DNA from: an uncultured Roseobacter sp.
GTDB taxonomy: Bacteria; Pseudomonadota; Alphaproteobacteria; Rhodobacterales; Rhodobacteraceae
Length of the DNA stretch: 64,000 nt
Assembly (NCBI RefSeq): GCF_947493125.1
Contig: NZ_CANLQB010000001.1
Span: 620,001-684,000 of the forward strand
Direction: 5' to 3'
Made by a program: the position numbers and the translations under genes. Below, in pieces: positions 36,723 to 44,644 of this stretch; positions within the stretch are counted from its first letter, which is position 1; each line of letters starts with the position of its first letter. The notes under the pieces were generated by a model. The model did no database searches. It saw only the letters and a list, made by a program, of their open reading frames with translations, and was not told where the DNA came from.

Positions 36723-37260
36723 CGGTCAGTTCCCCTTCCATGGTCTTGCCCGTGTTGACGTTTGTGATCTGGTAACTTCCAGTCTCGGTGAGGGGGCGGA
36801 GAGGAGGCGGGGGCATTTTCACAAGGTCGTAGGTCCGCTTGCGCACGGCTGTCAGAATGCGGAACAAGGCCTTGGGGTTCTTCGGGTTCATGCCGAGGTA
36901 GGGCGCGAAGTCCAGACACAGGCGGGCCACTTCACGCGCACCATCGGCGGCGACACTGCGCTCGGCCTCGGTATTGAATTTGGCGTCGCCGTAGTCTTCC
37001 CATTTCCAGATGTTGGAGAGCCGCACAATGCAGGGCACGCACTTCGGCACGCTGCGACGCGGATGCAGCAGGACAAGGCAGGGCTCAGGGTCTTTGTCGA
37101 ACACCCATGTGCCAACAACCCGGATGCCTTCGACCATGTGATCGAACGTACGATAGTTCAGATCGAGGACTGGCCGCGTGTAGGTGCGCACGTCCACAAC
37201 TTCATTGTCGCTGCCAGGCGAGGACAGCCCGATCAGTAGGGGGCCTTTGGCGCTGCTCAT
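36712..37260 (-). CDS. Phage protein between terminase and portal, unknown
   Basis: 182 residues, no membrane segment. It contains a Cys pair (SVPKCVPCIVRLSNIWKW) and a proline run (KMPPPPLRPLTE). It overlaps the 61-residue gene by ATGA and the portal gene by 11 bases, so it is in the packaging operon. No family recognised. Confidence 0.62.
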   Translation of the reverse strand: MSSAKGPLLIGLSSPGSDNEVVDVRTYTRPVLDLNYRTFDHMVEGIRVVGTWVFDKDPEPCLVLLHPRRSVPKCVPCIVRLSNIWKWEDYGDAKFNTEAERSVAADGAREVARLCLDFAPYLGMNPKNPKALFRILTAVRKRTYDLVKMPPPPLRPLTETGSYQITNVNTGKTMEGELTDEL

Positions 37261-37442
37261 TCGCCGTACCCCAAACTTTCAAGCACTTTGGAAACGTCAT
37301 TCAGCCAAAACTCAGATTCACGAAGATTGAGCCTAACTCGAATGACGGCAGGGCTTTCTTGCAGAACTTGGTCCAGATGAACATATGCTTCCTGAATATG
37401 CTCAATGGCCGTTTTGATCTTTTTCAGCTCTTCGCTGCTCAT
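37257..37442 (-). CDS. Very small helical protein in packaging operon
   Basis: 61 residues, predicted all-helical coiled coil (SEELKKIKTAIEHIQEAYVHLDQVL). It overlaps the terminase gene and the 182-residue gene by 4 bases each, and the sustained overlaps argue that it is real. Function unknown. Confidence 0.6.
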   Translation of the reverse strand: MSSEELKKIKTAIEHIQEAYVHLDQVLQESPAVIRVRLNLRESEFWLNDVSKVLESLGYGE

Positions 37443-39085
37443 GCGGTCAATCCTGTCGCTCTGCGCTTGGGTTTCTTGTTCGTCGGGCCGGACACTAGGT
37501 CGGTAAGTGCTCCACCAGGCATGCCTTGCGCTTTCTGGCGCAGCGCATCTGCAGCGTGGCTGTGCTCGTCGTGGCGAGGCTGGTTACCCCAGCAGTCGAG
37601 GCGCTGGTTGTATTCGCGGCTGTAGGCTTCGATGTGCGTAAGGCCTTCCTTGGTTCCAGCCTCATCAAAGCAATACGTGGCGAAGTCCCGGCGGGTGAGG
37701 TCGATACCGTTCTGGATCGTGTCAATCTGGGGGACGATGCGGAATGACCATTGCGGTTTCATCTCGCGCAGCATCGTGATCGGTTTGACGATGCTCTCTT
37801 TGCCCTTGATGCTGTTGTTGCCATCGTGGGGCAGGAAGTGATCGCCCCAGAGCACCTCTTGCTGCTCCATCCACAAAATCATGGGGAGATAGCCTTCGCC
37901 GGCTGCCTCACGGAACCTCACGAAATGATCCATGTTCCGCACCTTCTGGTGCAGCCACACGCTCGTTGTGTCGGTGGCGCCGATGTCCCAGAAAGAGTTC
38001 ACCGGCAAGTGACGTATGATCGGATAGGTGCCTATACGGCCTTCCTTGCGGGCAGTCGCGATCACGTGAGCGAAATATCGGCCCTCTGTGGATGCTTGCC
38101 ATGCCTCATCGGGTGTGGATGGGTATTCTCGCAGCATGTCATGCGGGACGGCGCGGAAATCGGCCTCCCGCTTTGCGACGTACCAAGCGCGCTGATCTAG
38201 GTCGATTGACACGTCCATCTCGCCTTCGATCCGGTCGAAGTACGCATGATCGGTCGAGGAGATCACAACAGCCTTGGGCTTCATGCGGTAGCCTGGGTCT
38301 TGCCACCACGGGAAGAAATGGAACTTGTAGTCTGCCCACGAGAGCATTGAGCCAGCGTCGTGCTTGGCTTTGGCGTCGTTGCTCATGTCGTGGAAGGTGC
38401 CGCCCATGCCCTCGGCGGTGGATTCGATGAACACGAGCGCGGACTTGGACGCCGCTTGCAAACTTCCTGTGACAATCTCGCGAGCGTGCGCCGGGCGCTC
38501 GGCTGAAATCTTGCCCATCTCGGACACGTGGATGAATTGGAACGTACCGCTTCGACCTGAGGAGCTGACCTCAATGGTTGAGCCGTTTGCAAACTCGATT
38601 GTCGTGACCGAGTTGATGGTCAGCGGGCACAGCAGGCGCACCCATTCTGGCAGACGGAAATACGCGAACTTGATCTTGTCGCGCATCAGCTTCTTGGCGA
38701 CGTCGAGTGTCTGGGCCACGATGAGGACCGACTGATTGGCGTTCCACACCGCATGATCCAGCGCCATGATCTCGATGAGCGTTGAGAACCCGATTTGCCG
38801 CGCCTTCAGGATGATGTTGCGGTAGTGCAGTGCGTTGAGGAAGTCGCGCTGGGCTTTGTTCGGAATGAAAGCCCCAATCATGTCGGGACTGCCATTGTGA
38901 CCTATGGATGGTGCCTCGTCTTGGTTGGCCGGGTCCAGCGGATCCATCCAGTCATCGTCAAGGTCGGGTTCCTTCAGGCGGATCTTGTAGAGGTGGCCGC
39001 CGAATATGCGCCATTCCCAATCCGAGACCAACTCGCGGGCGTGGTCGTCGTCTCTCGGAACGTCATATGCGGCGGCCCCCATCAT
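37439..39085 (-). CDS. terL: Terminase large subunit
   Basis: 548 residues. The ATPase part has the adenine/Walker A region FLNALHYRNIILKARQIGFST (Walker-type KARQIGFST ~97-105), a HVSEMGKI segment and motif C-like FIESTAEGMGGTF near residue 215. The C-terminal nuclease half includes FWDIGATDTTSVWLHQ (RNase H-like Asp) and DGNNSIKG. It drives DNA into the prohead and cuts the concatemer. Neighbours are the small subunit upstream and the portal downstream, the standard order. Confidence 0.92.
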   Translation of the reverse strand: MMGAAAYDVPRDDDHARELVSDWEWRIFGGHLYKIRLKEPDLDDDWMDPLDPANQDEAPSIGHNGSPDMIGAFIPNKAQRDFLNALHYRNIILKARQIGFSTLIEIMALDHAVWNANQSVLIVAQTLDVAKKLMRDKIKFAYFRLPEWVRLLCPLTINSVTTIEFANGSTIEVSSSGRSGTFQFIHVSEMGKISAERPAHAREIVTGSLQAASKSALVFIESTAEGMGGTFHDMSNDAKAKHDAGSMLSWADYKFHFFPWWQDPGYRMKPKAVVISSTDHAYFDRIEGEMDVSIDLDQRAWYVAKREADFRAVPHDMLREYPSTPDEAWQASTEGRYFAHVIATARKEGRIGTYPIIRHLPVNSFWDIGATDTTSVWLHQKVRNMDHFVRFREAAGEGYLPMILWMEQQEVLWGDHFLPHDGNNSIKGKESIVKPITMLREMKPQWSFRIVPQIDTIQNGIDLTRRDFATYCFDEAGTKEGLTHIEAYSREYNQRLDCWGNQPRHDEHSHAADALRQKAQGMPGGALTDLVSGPTNKKPKRRATGLTA

Positions 39086-39086
39086 G

Positions 39087-39467
39087 TCAGTTGATCAGCG
39101 CCTTGGTCGGTTCCGGCACTTCATCGCCGTTCTCGTCTTCCACAAGCTCTGACTGTCGCCGCAGGGAGTCGTATGCCTGAATTGCAACAGCGGCTAAGGC
39201 TTTCGAACTAGCCAGGGCGTGAGGCACTACGCCACGAATATAGCCATAGTGCTGCTCATTGCAGTTTGGATTGTTGCACTTGTACGAATACCTGACGACT
39301 GCAAAGACGCCGTTATCCGCAACGCCAACCTCTACGATCATCTCTCCATTCGGAAATCCAGCGACATCAAAGTATCTACGCACCTCTGTGAGGTTGAGAG
39401 ACACACAATTCGGCTTTGGTGGCAAAAAGCTATATGCCAACGCATCCTTCATGTCATTGAAACTCAT
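39087..39467 (-). CDS. Phage protein with CxxxxC motif, unknown
   Basis: 126 residues, mixed alpha/beta, with YSYKCNNPNCNEQHYGYI as a possible metal site in the middle. It sits between the two terminase genes, overlapping the 95-residue gene by 4 bases. Function unknown. Confidence 0.58.
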   Translation of the reverse strand: MSFNDMKDALAYSFLPPKPNCVSLNLTEVRRYFDVAGFPNGEMIVEVGVADNGVFAVVRYSYKCNNPNCNEQHYGYIRGVVPHALASSKALAAVAIQAYDSLRRQSELVEDENGDEVPEPTKALIN

Positions 39468-39751
39468 GGCCGATGCCCCTTGAACAACGGTCGGTTGCCT
39501 TTGATCAACGCGGGGTGGCGAGTTGTGCCTTTGCGTCGCCTCATCTTCTGAGGCGTGCCTCTGTATGCGTGAGGCGCCTTGTAGCGGTCGACTGCATCAG
39601 GCGCGGCGCCGAGCGTTGACGTGGTAACGATGGCTTGCGCGTGACGATAGGGCTCGGCCTCCCGCATGGATGCGACCTCTTTTTTGAAGAGTGCGGCGGC
39701 CATGCGGGAGGCGATTTGTGAAAAGATCGTACCGAAGGTGTTATTGGTCAT
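39464..39751 (-). CDS. Small basic protein after the small terminase gene
   Basis: I set the start at the ATG at 39751, which overlaps the small-terminase stop as ATGA; the frame stays open further upstream but without a supported start. This gives 95 residues, basic, with an Ala-rich helix (QIASRMAAALFKKEV) and a very basic tail (KMRRRKGTTRHPALIKGNR). It could bind DNA; no family recognised. Confidence 0.55.
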   Translation of the reverse strand: MTNNTFGTIFSQIASRMAAALFKKEVASMREAEPYRHAQAIVTTSTLGAAPDAVDRYKAPHAYRGTPQKMRRRKGTTRHPALIKGNRPLFKGHRP

Positions 39752-40506
39752 TTGGGCGGGGTTTCCTTCTGTGGTTGGATTGGCGCCCGGGAACCGTTCT
39801 GCGAGAAGGTCTCGTACCATTCCTGCAGCTTGTCTCCGGGCGATAGGGTGCGCTCGTTGTCTTTGGCGAACATGCCGAGCGTGCGGGCGATGTTGTTGAG
39901 AGCCGCGGCGCGGTCCTCCATCTTGATCTCGATGCCGTGCTGGGTCTCTTTGACGCCCGCGTAGAGCGTCTTCGCCGCGGGACTGAGGCGCGTGGTGTCG
40001 TGGGCAACTGTGCGCTGCCGACCGAAACCATCGCATTGCGGGCATTCGATGTTTGGTTCGCGGCGGAACCGGTAGCCGTAACCGCCAGCGTTTGACGGCT
40101 CTCGCATGCTATCGCGCGCTTTCTCGGGCAGGTCGGACCATGCTTGGTGGTGGTCCTCGAATTCGTCTTGATCACGCCACTGGTACTTGAACCCCTTACC
40201 GTGACAGTGACGGCACGATCCCACGATGTGGGAGATGAGTTCGTTGGGATCGGCGAGCGCCAAAGTGGTCCAGCGCTCAAGCACGTCCGCCGTGTCCAGT
40301 TCCAGGGCTTTGGCGTTTTCGCTTTGAAGGAAGGCGACGCGTTCTTGCACTGCAACATCTTTCAACAGCCTTGCGCCTTGAGATCCGGCTGTTTTCTGCG
40401 AGTAACCGGCTTTGCGTGCAGCCTCGGACGCATTGAAGCAGCCAACATAATGTTGGCAAAACAATTCTTTACGGTGATTTTTTAGAGGGACTTCGCCGCT
40501 CGACAT
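39748..40506 (-). CDS. terS: Terminase small subunit with DnaJ-like zinc-finger insert
   Basis: 252 residues. Residues ~8-80 are a Terminase_2 helix-turn-helix (KELFCQHYVGCFNASEAARKAGY, then GARLLKDVAVQERV). An insert at ~95-170 carries two CxxCxGxG elements (CRHCHGKGF and CPQCDGFGR), as seen in a subgroup of small terminases. The C-terminal helix region oligomerises. It recognises the packaging site and hands DNA to TerL. AAAGGGG lies 7 bases before the ATG. It is the first gene of the leftward late operon, and a palindromic operator lies 34 bases upstream. Confidence 0.88.
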   Translation of the reverse strand: MSSGEVPLKNHRKELFCQHYVGCFNASEAARKAGYSQKTAGSQGARLLKDVAVQERVAFLQSENAKALELDTADVLERWTTLALADPNELISHIVGSCRHCHGKGFKYQWRDQDEFEDHHQAWSDLPEKARDSMREPSNAGGYGYRFRREPNIECPQCDGFGRQRTVAHDTTRLSPAAKTLYAGVKETQHGIEIKMEDRAAALNNIARTLGMFAKDNERTLSPGDKLQEWYETFSQNGSRAPIQPQKETPPK

Positions 40507-40539
40507 GCACTACCCCTTTGATGGCCGGGACAATGCCTG

Positions 40540-40553
40540 TTGAAAAATTTCAA
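40540..40553. promoter_or_regulatory. Operator copy ahead of the late (terminase) operon
   Basis: TTGAAAAATTTCAA, one base off a perfect palindrome and one base off the consensus. Overlapping minus-strand TTGACT could be a -35. The 40507-40693 gap holds this site, an AT-rich stretch and the hairpin at 40651; no gene is seen in it. Confidence 0.68.
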
Positions 40554-40650
40554 GTCAATGCTGTTTAGAGTTGCAAATATTATGTTTATAAGACATACAA
40601 ATATCACGTGGGACACCTGTTTCACTGTCTTACTCCCTGATGGAAAACTT

Positions 40651-40678
40651 GCCCGGCTCTTGAGCCGGGCCTTTTTTT
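40651..40678 (+). terminator. Intrinsic terminator between early and late leftward blocks
   Basis: GCCCGGCTC and GAGCCGGGC form a 9-bp stem (40651-40670) followed on the plus strand by C and seven Ts. On the minus strand the stem is preceded by the A run and followed by AAGTTTTCC. It could therefore also stop leftward transcripts leaving the early block. No plus-strand gene lies directly upstream. Confidence 0.75.
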
Positions 40679-40693
40679 GCGCTGGCGCCCCTT

Positions 40694-41089
40694 TTACTCG
40701 AGCGCAGCTGAGAGAAGCGTGTACCAGATTGGCCAGTTGAACGCCGCGTGGTTGCGGGTCAGCAAGGCCCGACCTCTGGATGGCTTAATGCCGATATGGC
40801 TCCACGCGTCAGCTCGCGACACGCCGCCCAGGCGAAAGGATAAAGTATCGACCATGAAACTGATGCTGTCCGGCGTGGGTGGCATAGCATCAGGCTCGCC
40901 GTACCTGATGATGAAGCCGTGCGCTAAGGTGCGAGCCGCAGAGATATCAAGATCAAGAGTCATTTCCCCGATGCGGCGGCGCTCAGATGCGCTTTCGGCG
41001 CCGTTCAGACCATCAGGGTAAATGTTGCGGAAGATCGTAGCGCGCTTGATCGCGTAGAGGCCGGCTGTGGTAGGCTCAATCGCTCTCAT
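40694..41089 (-). CDS. Phage early protein, possible HTH, unknown
   Basis: I prefer the ATG at 41089 (MRAIEPTTAGLYAIKRA) over a TTG at 41119, giving 131 residues. The C-terminal part (FRLGGVSRADAWSHIGIKPSRGRALLTRN) looks like a helix-turn-helix. It overlaps the Tat-signal gene by 14 bases. It is the last gene of the leftward early block and is followed by a hairpin. Function unknown. Confidence 0.58.
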   Translation of the reverse strand: MRAIEPTTAGLYAIKRATIFRNIYPDGLNGAESASERRRIGEMTLDLDISAARTLAHGFIIRYGEPDAMPPTPDSISFMVDTLSFRLGGVSRADAWSHIGIKPSRGRALLTRNHAAFNWPIWYTLLSAALE

Positions 41090-41318
41090 GGATCGACCGG
41101 TCCTTGCCGAGAGACTCAATGTCTACCAAAAAATGCGATGCGATACGGTTTTTCTCGCGCTGCAATACTCTCATGGCATCCCGATGGGTCCCTGCGTCAA
41201 AGTACGGTGATGGGAACACGAGTGCGGGCACAACCGGTCTCGGCGCGATGAATGGGGACGGTAGCGCGGCGGCTACCGGCACCGCGACAGCGGTCGAAAG
41301 AAACTGGCGCCGGTTCAC
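41076..41318 (-). CDS. Small exported protein with Tat-type signal peptide
   Basis: 80 residues. The N-terminus has MNRRQFLS, a hydrophobic core (TAVAVPVAAALPS) and Pro-rich sequence after it, a standard twin-arginine signal. The mature part is only ~45 residues with no known motif. It lies in a phage early block between unknown genes, overlapping both neighbours. Tat-exported small proteins are uncommon in phages; exclusion or envelope modification is a guess. Confidence 0.6.
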   Translation of the reverse strand: MNRRQFLSTAVAVPVAAALPSPFIAPRPVVPALVFPSPYFDAGTHRDAMRVLQREKNRIASHFLVDIESLGKDRSIHESD

Positions 41319-42034
41319 AGCAGTTCCTCCTCAATGGCGCGCTTCAAGTCTATGTCATGTGCCATCCCAAACTCCGAGACAGCATCAATGTACTGTCGAT
41401 AAGCGTTATCCATGATCTTGTAGAAATCCAAGCCCGACAAATCGCAAAGATGGCGAATACCCTCGAGCATTTCCGACAGTCCAGCCTCTAAACCGCTTTC
41501 ACCATAGTCGGGTACGATTGTCAGCAGCGCGCTCGCCGCCGTGGGCGCTGGGGAAGATATGCTTGCAGAGTCCTTCGTGGCAAATGCTGTTTCATACCAA
41601 CGCTCGCGATCCGCTGGTTCCATATGATAAGCCCGCTCGGCCAACTGCTGCGCCTCTGCGGCGGCCGCACGCTCCTCCTCGGCAATCTGATCCGCTGTAG
41701 ACGCCATATCACCGTAACGGATGAATAGAGGTTTCGCGATGATCTTCGCGCCGATCCGCGTGAGATACTCCATGCCGGTTTCGTCGTCTCCAAATCCACC
41801 AAGCAGCGAGCGGACTGTGTTGTCGGAAATGTACTGCGCAACCCATCGCGAAAAGTCGCCAAACAGTTCTCGCTTCACGATAAATGCGACGTTCATCTCC
41901 CCATACTTGACGATGAACATGGAGAACGTATTGACAGGGGGGTGGCCTTCGAACCAAATCCCCGCGCGAAACGGATCAAAGGTACTCAAGATCGGTTCTC
42001 CGTGCTCATCCCAAGCTTCAATAAGTGTCGGCAT
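41315..42034 (-). CDS. Phage early protein, unknown
   Basis: 239 residues. The N-terminal ~110 residues are mixed alpha/beta (TFSMFIVKYGEMNVAFIVKRELFGDF). An Ala/Glu-rich helix follows (~115-145), then a helical C-terminus (LSEMLEGIRHLCDLSGLDFYKIMDNAY). No signal peptide. Overlaps the Tat-signal gene by ATGA. Not recognised. Confidence 0.6.
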   Translation of the reverse strand: MPTLIEAWDEHGEPILSTFDPFRAGIWFEGHPPVNTFSMFIVKYGEMNVAFIVKRELFGDFSRWVAQYISDNTVRSLLGGFGDDETGMEYLTRIGAKIIAKPLFIRYGDMASTADQIAEEERAAAAEAQQLAERAYHMEPADRERWYETAFATKDSASISSPAPTAASALLTIVPDYGESGLEAGLSEMLEGIRHLCDLSGLDFYKIMDNAYRQYIDAVSEFGMAHDIDLKRAIEEELL

Positions 42035-42035
42035 G

Positions 42036-42356
42036 TCAGGTCTCCTTCAGGTGTTCGTCTATGCGGTTCAGGTACACCGCCATTGCGTAGGTTAGGTCCG
42101 GCAGGGAAGCTTCCTCGGCCATCTGCTTGACGGTCATGTATGGTGCCGGTTTCCCATTACCTGCCCGCGGGGGGCTGGGCGCGTCCTCGGTAATTGCCGC
42201 TCCCATGCTCATGATATGGTCAACCACAGGCTTGAGCAGGTCGGTAACCTGCTCTGGCCCCGCCTTGTTGGCTCGGGCTGACTTTTCGATCAAACGGAGG
42301 TTCTCCAGTATTTTCTGAACGCGCTTATCGTTGGTGTTGTTCTGAAATCCGGTCAC
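42036..42356 (-). CDS. Small phage protein, GTG start, unknown
   Basis: 106 residues from a GTG start with AAGGAGGT eight bases upstream. It has an N-terminal charged helix (KRVQKILENLRLIEKSAR) and a second helical part near the end (TVKQMAEEASLPDLTYAMAVYL). No family recognised; part of the leftward early block. Confidence 0.58.
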   Translation of the reverse strand: MTGFQNNTNDKRVQKILENLRLIEKSARANKAGPEQVTDLLKPVVDHIMSMGAAITEDAPSPPRAGNGKPAPYMTVKQMAEEASLPDLTYAMAVYLNRIDEHLKET

Positions 42357-42358
42357 GA

Positions 42359-42691
42359 TCAGACCTCCTTCATCTTCTCTGCAAGCGCTTGGGCTTCTTC
42401 GATGAGCGAAGCCAGATCGTAGGTGTATTCCGTCACAACCTGCTCGCCTTTCCCGTGGGTGAGTGTGATTTCGCCGGCATATGCGCGCGACCCAACACCA
42501 AAGGTGCGCCGAACGACAAGTCGGGTTTCTGGAGTGTGGCCGATGCTGGCCTCGATCATAGCCCGGTTGCGGGACTCTGGCTGCACCAGGCTGTGATCGT
42601 CACAGACCGAAATCCGACAGGTCTTGTCAGCAAGGATCGCGCGCGTCATGGCGCCGATGACACGTTGTTCCTGAATGGGAAGGTGTTTCAT
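42359..42691 (-). CDS. Small phage protein, unknown
   Basis: 110 residues from the ATG at 42691, which overlaps the upstream stop as ATGA. A beta-rich middle (RLVVRRTFGVGSRAYAGEITL) is followed by a C-terminal helix (LASLIEEAQALAEKMKEV). Function unknown. Confidence 0.58.
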   Translation of the reverse strand: MKHLPIQEQRVIGAMTRAILADKTCRISVCDDHSLVQPESRNRAMIEASIGHTPETRLVVRRTFGVGSRAYAGEITLTHGKGEQVVTEYTYDLASLIEEAQALAEKMKEV

Positions 42692-43020
42692 GACACCATC
42701 TCCGCGCCCAGAAGCGCAGGGCGCAGCCAATTTTCCTGCATGATCGCCGCATACTCGCGCTGCTCATCTTTGAAAAAATGCAAGAACGACAAGACGACCA
42801 TGCAGCCCTCGCAATCCTCCTCGAACCACGGACACTCAAGCGTGTTTCGCGGAGCCTGGCGCGCCATTCGCCATTCCATCGGGACTGCTTGGAGGCGCCA
42901 TAGGGAAAGGTGCAGCCCGCCGTGGCTTAAAGTCGAAACAGCCGTGATGCCGTCCGCGATATAAGTGCAGGTTTCGATGATGCCCCAGGGGGACACATCG
43001 TTGATTTTGGGTGTGATCAC
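42688..43020 (-). CDS. Small phage protein, first gene downstream of an operator
   Basis: 110 residues with Trp-rich sequence and CPWFEEDCEGCMVV as a possible metal site. It is the first gene after the operator at 43109 and would lead a five-gene leftward transcript ending near 40694. Function unknown. Confidence 0.58.
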   Translation of the reverse strand: MITPKINDVSPWGIIETCTYIADGITAVSTLSHGGLHLSLWRLQAVPMEWRMARQAPRNTLECPWFEEDCEGCMVVLSFLHFFKDEQREYAAIMQENWLRPALLGAEMVS

Positions 43021-43108
43021 TTGGAAACTCCTGTGTTTGCGGCCTACGGCTGATCCGTCGCCTGCTATACATTAGGAGTTATATTATAGCTCTGTCAATG
43101 CGTGGGTA

Positions 43109-43122
43109 TTGAAAATTTTCAA
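43109..43122. promoter_or_regulatory. Operator copy ahead of the leftward early sub-block
   Basis: Perfect TTGAAAATTTTCAA, extended to a 16-bp palindrome by flanking A/T. On the minus strand TATAAT (43088-43083) lies about 30 bases from its centre, so the operator would cover the -35 area of a promoter for the 43020 gene. The 43021-43138 gap holds no gene. Confidence 0.7.
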
Positions 43123-43138
43123 TTATTGGTTTTTGAAG

Positions 43139-43309
43139 TCAGTCTTGGCGCTGGTTGAAGGACCAGAGCAGTCGGCCTGCGGTGATCAGCACCAGAACGA
43201 GCGTGACAAATCCGCCCAGCGCACCGGCGCCTGACATCGCAACGTTGACCGCAACGATGATCGTGAAGATCACGAGCAGCAGATCGACAACGGGAGAGTC
43301 CCAATCCAT
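43139..43309 (-). CDS. Small two-helix membrane protein
   Basis: 56 residues from the ATG at 43309, chosen because AAAGGA lies 8 bases before it. Two hydrophobic helices (VVDLLLVIFTIIVAVNVAM and GFVTLVLVLITAGRLLW) are separated by a Gly-rich turn. Possible superinfection-exclusion or holin-type membrane peptide; unproven. Confidence 0.55.
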   Translation of the reverse strand: MDWDSPVVDLLLVIFTIIVAVNVAMSGAGALGGFVTLVLVLITAGRLLWSFNQRQD

Positions 43310-43370
43310 ATCAATGTTCCTTTCATCCAATGTTATGAATGAAGGGACTCGATGCGAGTTTTACAAGGCT

Positions 43371-44435
43371 TCAGTGTTCGACAAAGGCGATGGGGCGATC
43401 AGTAGACCAGCATATTCCGCAGTTGCCACAGTGCCGACCGTCCGGCGATCCTTTCATTCCATCCAATTGTTCGGGACATACTATTGCGTCGCCGATTGTC
43501 TTGGCCTCAGTCGGGAAGGGTAGGGTGAAACTGCCCCATGTGCCTGTCCGGCCCGACACTCGAACCATGAAGCGGTCCGGGTACTCGCAACGCAAGTTCG
43601 CGACAGCTTGACCAATACGGCTATCTTCTGGCCACGCTGTGAATCCGAAGACATGGAGGCCAGGATGTTCCTTATGCAGCCCAGCCCAAAGATTCACGTA
43701 CCCAACGCTGTAGAAATCTCCGAGGATGTGGAGCCGGACAAGGACAAGTTCATATGAGGCACATAGGGCTTTAATCTCAGACTCGATCTGGCGTTCGAGT
43801 TCGGGGCCAGGTGCCCAGCGCCGAGCATAGTGCATCGAATTTCCATAACAGCCCCGCCACATTTTGCAGCTGCTCGGGCAGGTGGTACGTTCTGGCAGGG
43901 TCAGTGTCACGATGTGAGCACCTTTGAGCCGCCCAACCAGAACGTCACCGCCAATCTTCGAGTTGTTGCATCCGTCTTTCAGAACGGTCTCGTTGCCATC
44001 GACCTGAAACACGCGATCTTTGAAAACTGGACCATCCTCCGACGCGTCAACCATTCGGGACGGCTCACCAAACGGGACAGGCGTGGTCTTGAACCGTCGA
44101 CGGTCGAACACTCTCTTGGCGTGTTCTTGCGCGCGGGCGCGCTTCACCTGACTGATAGAGGGCTTTCCACTCCCGTCGCGCGGGGTCTCCCGAACCATTC
44201 CAATCTGTTTAAGGTCCATGGCCACTGTTGAAATTGTAATGAACCATCCGCGATCTCGCATGCTGTCGACAATCTGCGTGTAGGTTTGCCCATCTGAGCG
44301 CAACTGGCCGACGAGTTTTCGGCGGCGCGCAATCTTGTCAAACCGGCTTTCGTTTTTGACAACAGAAACCTGTCCGCCATCGGCCATATAGGCATCGACT
44401 GCCGCGCGTTCCTCTTCGGTCAGTTGGTCAGTCAT
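43371..44435 (-). CDS. Phage gp88-family protein with cysteine clusters
   Basis: 354 residues from the ATG at 44435 (GGAGG eight bases upstream). The N-terminal ~85 residues include a helix-turn-helix-like segment (RSDGQTYTQIVDSMRDRGW). The C-terminal ~230 match the gp88 family: TCPSSCKMWRGCYGNSMHY, LVRLHILGDFYSVGYVNLW and FGFTAWPED, ending with HCGNCGICW. The clustered cysteines and beta/alpha pattern suggest an iron-sulphur or zinc site; the biochemical role of gp88 is not established to my knowledge. Possibly a regulator fused to a metal-binding enzyme. Confidence 0.72.
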   Translation of the reverse strand: MTDQLTEEERAAVDAYMADGGQVSVVKNESRFDKIARRRKLVGQLRSDGQTYTQIVDSMRDRGWFITISTVAMDLKQIGMVRETPRDGSGKPSISQVKRARAQEHAKRVFDRRRFKTTPVPFGEPSRMVDASEDGPVFKDRVFQVDGNETVLKDGCNNSKIGGDVLVGRLKGAHIVTLTLPERTTCPSSCKMWRGCYGNSMHYARRWAPGPELERQIESEIKALCASYELVLVRLHILGDFYSVGYVNLWAGLHKEHPGLHVFGFTAWPEDSRIGQAVANLRCEYPDRFMVRVSGRTGTWGSFTLPFPTEAKTIGDAIVCPEQLDGMKGSPDGRHCGNCGICWSTDRPIAFVEH

Positions 44436-44644
44436 GATTGGGCCCTCCGGCAACGTTTCCGGCTGGCCGCAAACAACTGTCGGCGCTCCTCTTTGGTGAT
44501 AGTCCTGATCTTTGCTTGCAACTCGTCGATCTGAGCCTCGCGTTCGCGCAATAGATCGAGAATATCTCCATGGACCTTTGCCTCTAGCCGCCGACCGTAG
44601 TCGTGCATGTTGACTTCGACGCTAATTTTCTCTCGAAAATTCAT
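44432..44644 (-). CDS. Small helical protein
   Basis: 70 residues from the ATG at 44644, which overlaps the methyltransferase stop as ATGA. Helical and charged, with a coiled coil (DILDLLREREAQIDELQAKIR) and a basic tail. Function unknown. Confidence 0.55.
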   Translation of the reverse strand: MNFREKISVEVNMHDYGRRLEAKVHGDILDLLREREAQIDELQAKIRTITKEERRQLFAASRKRCRRAQS

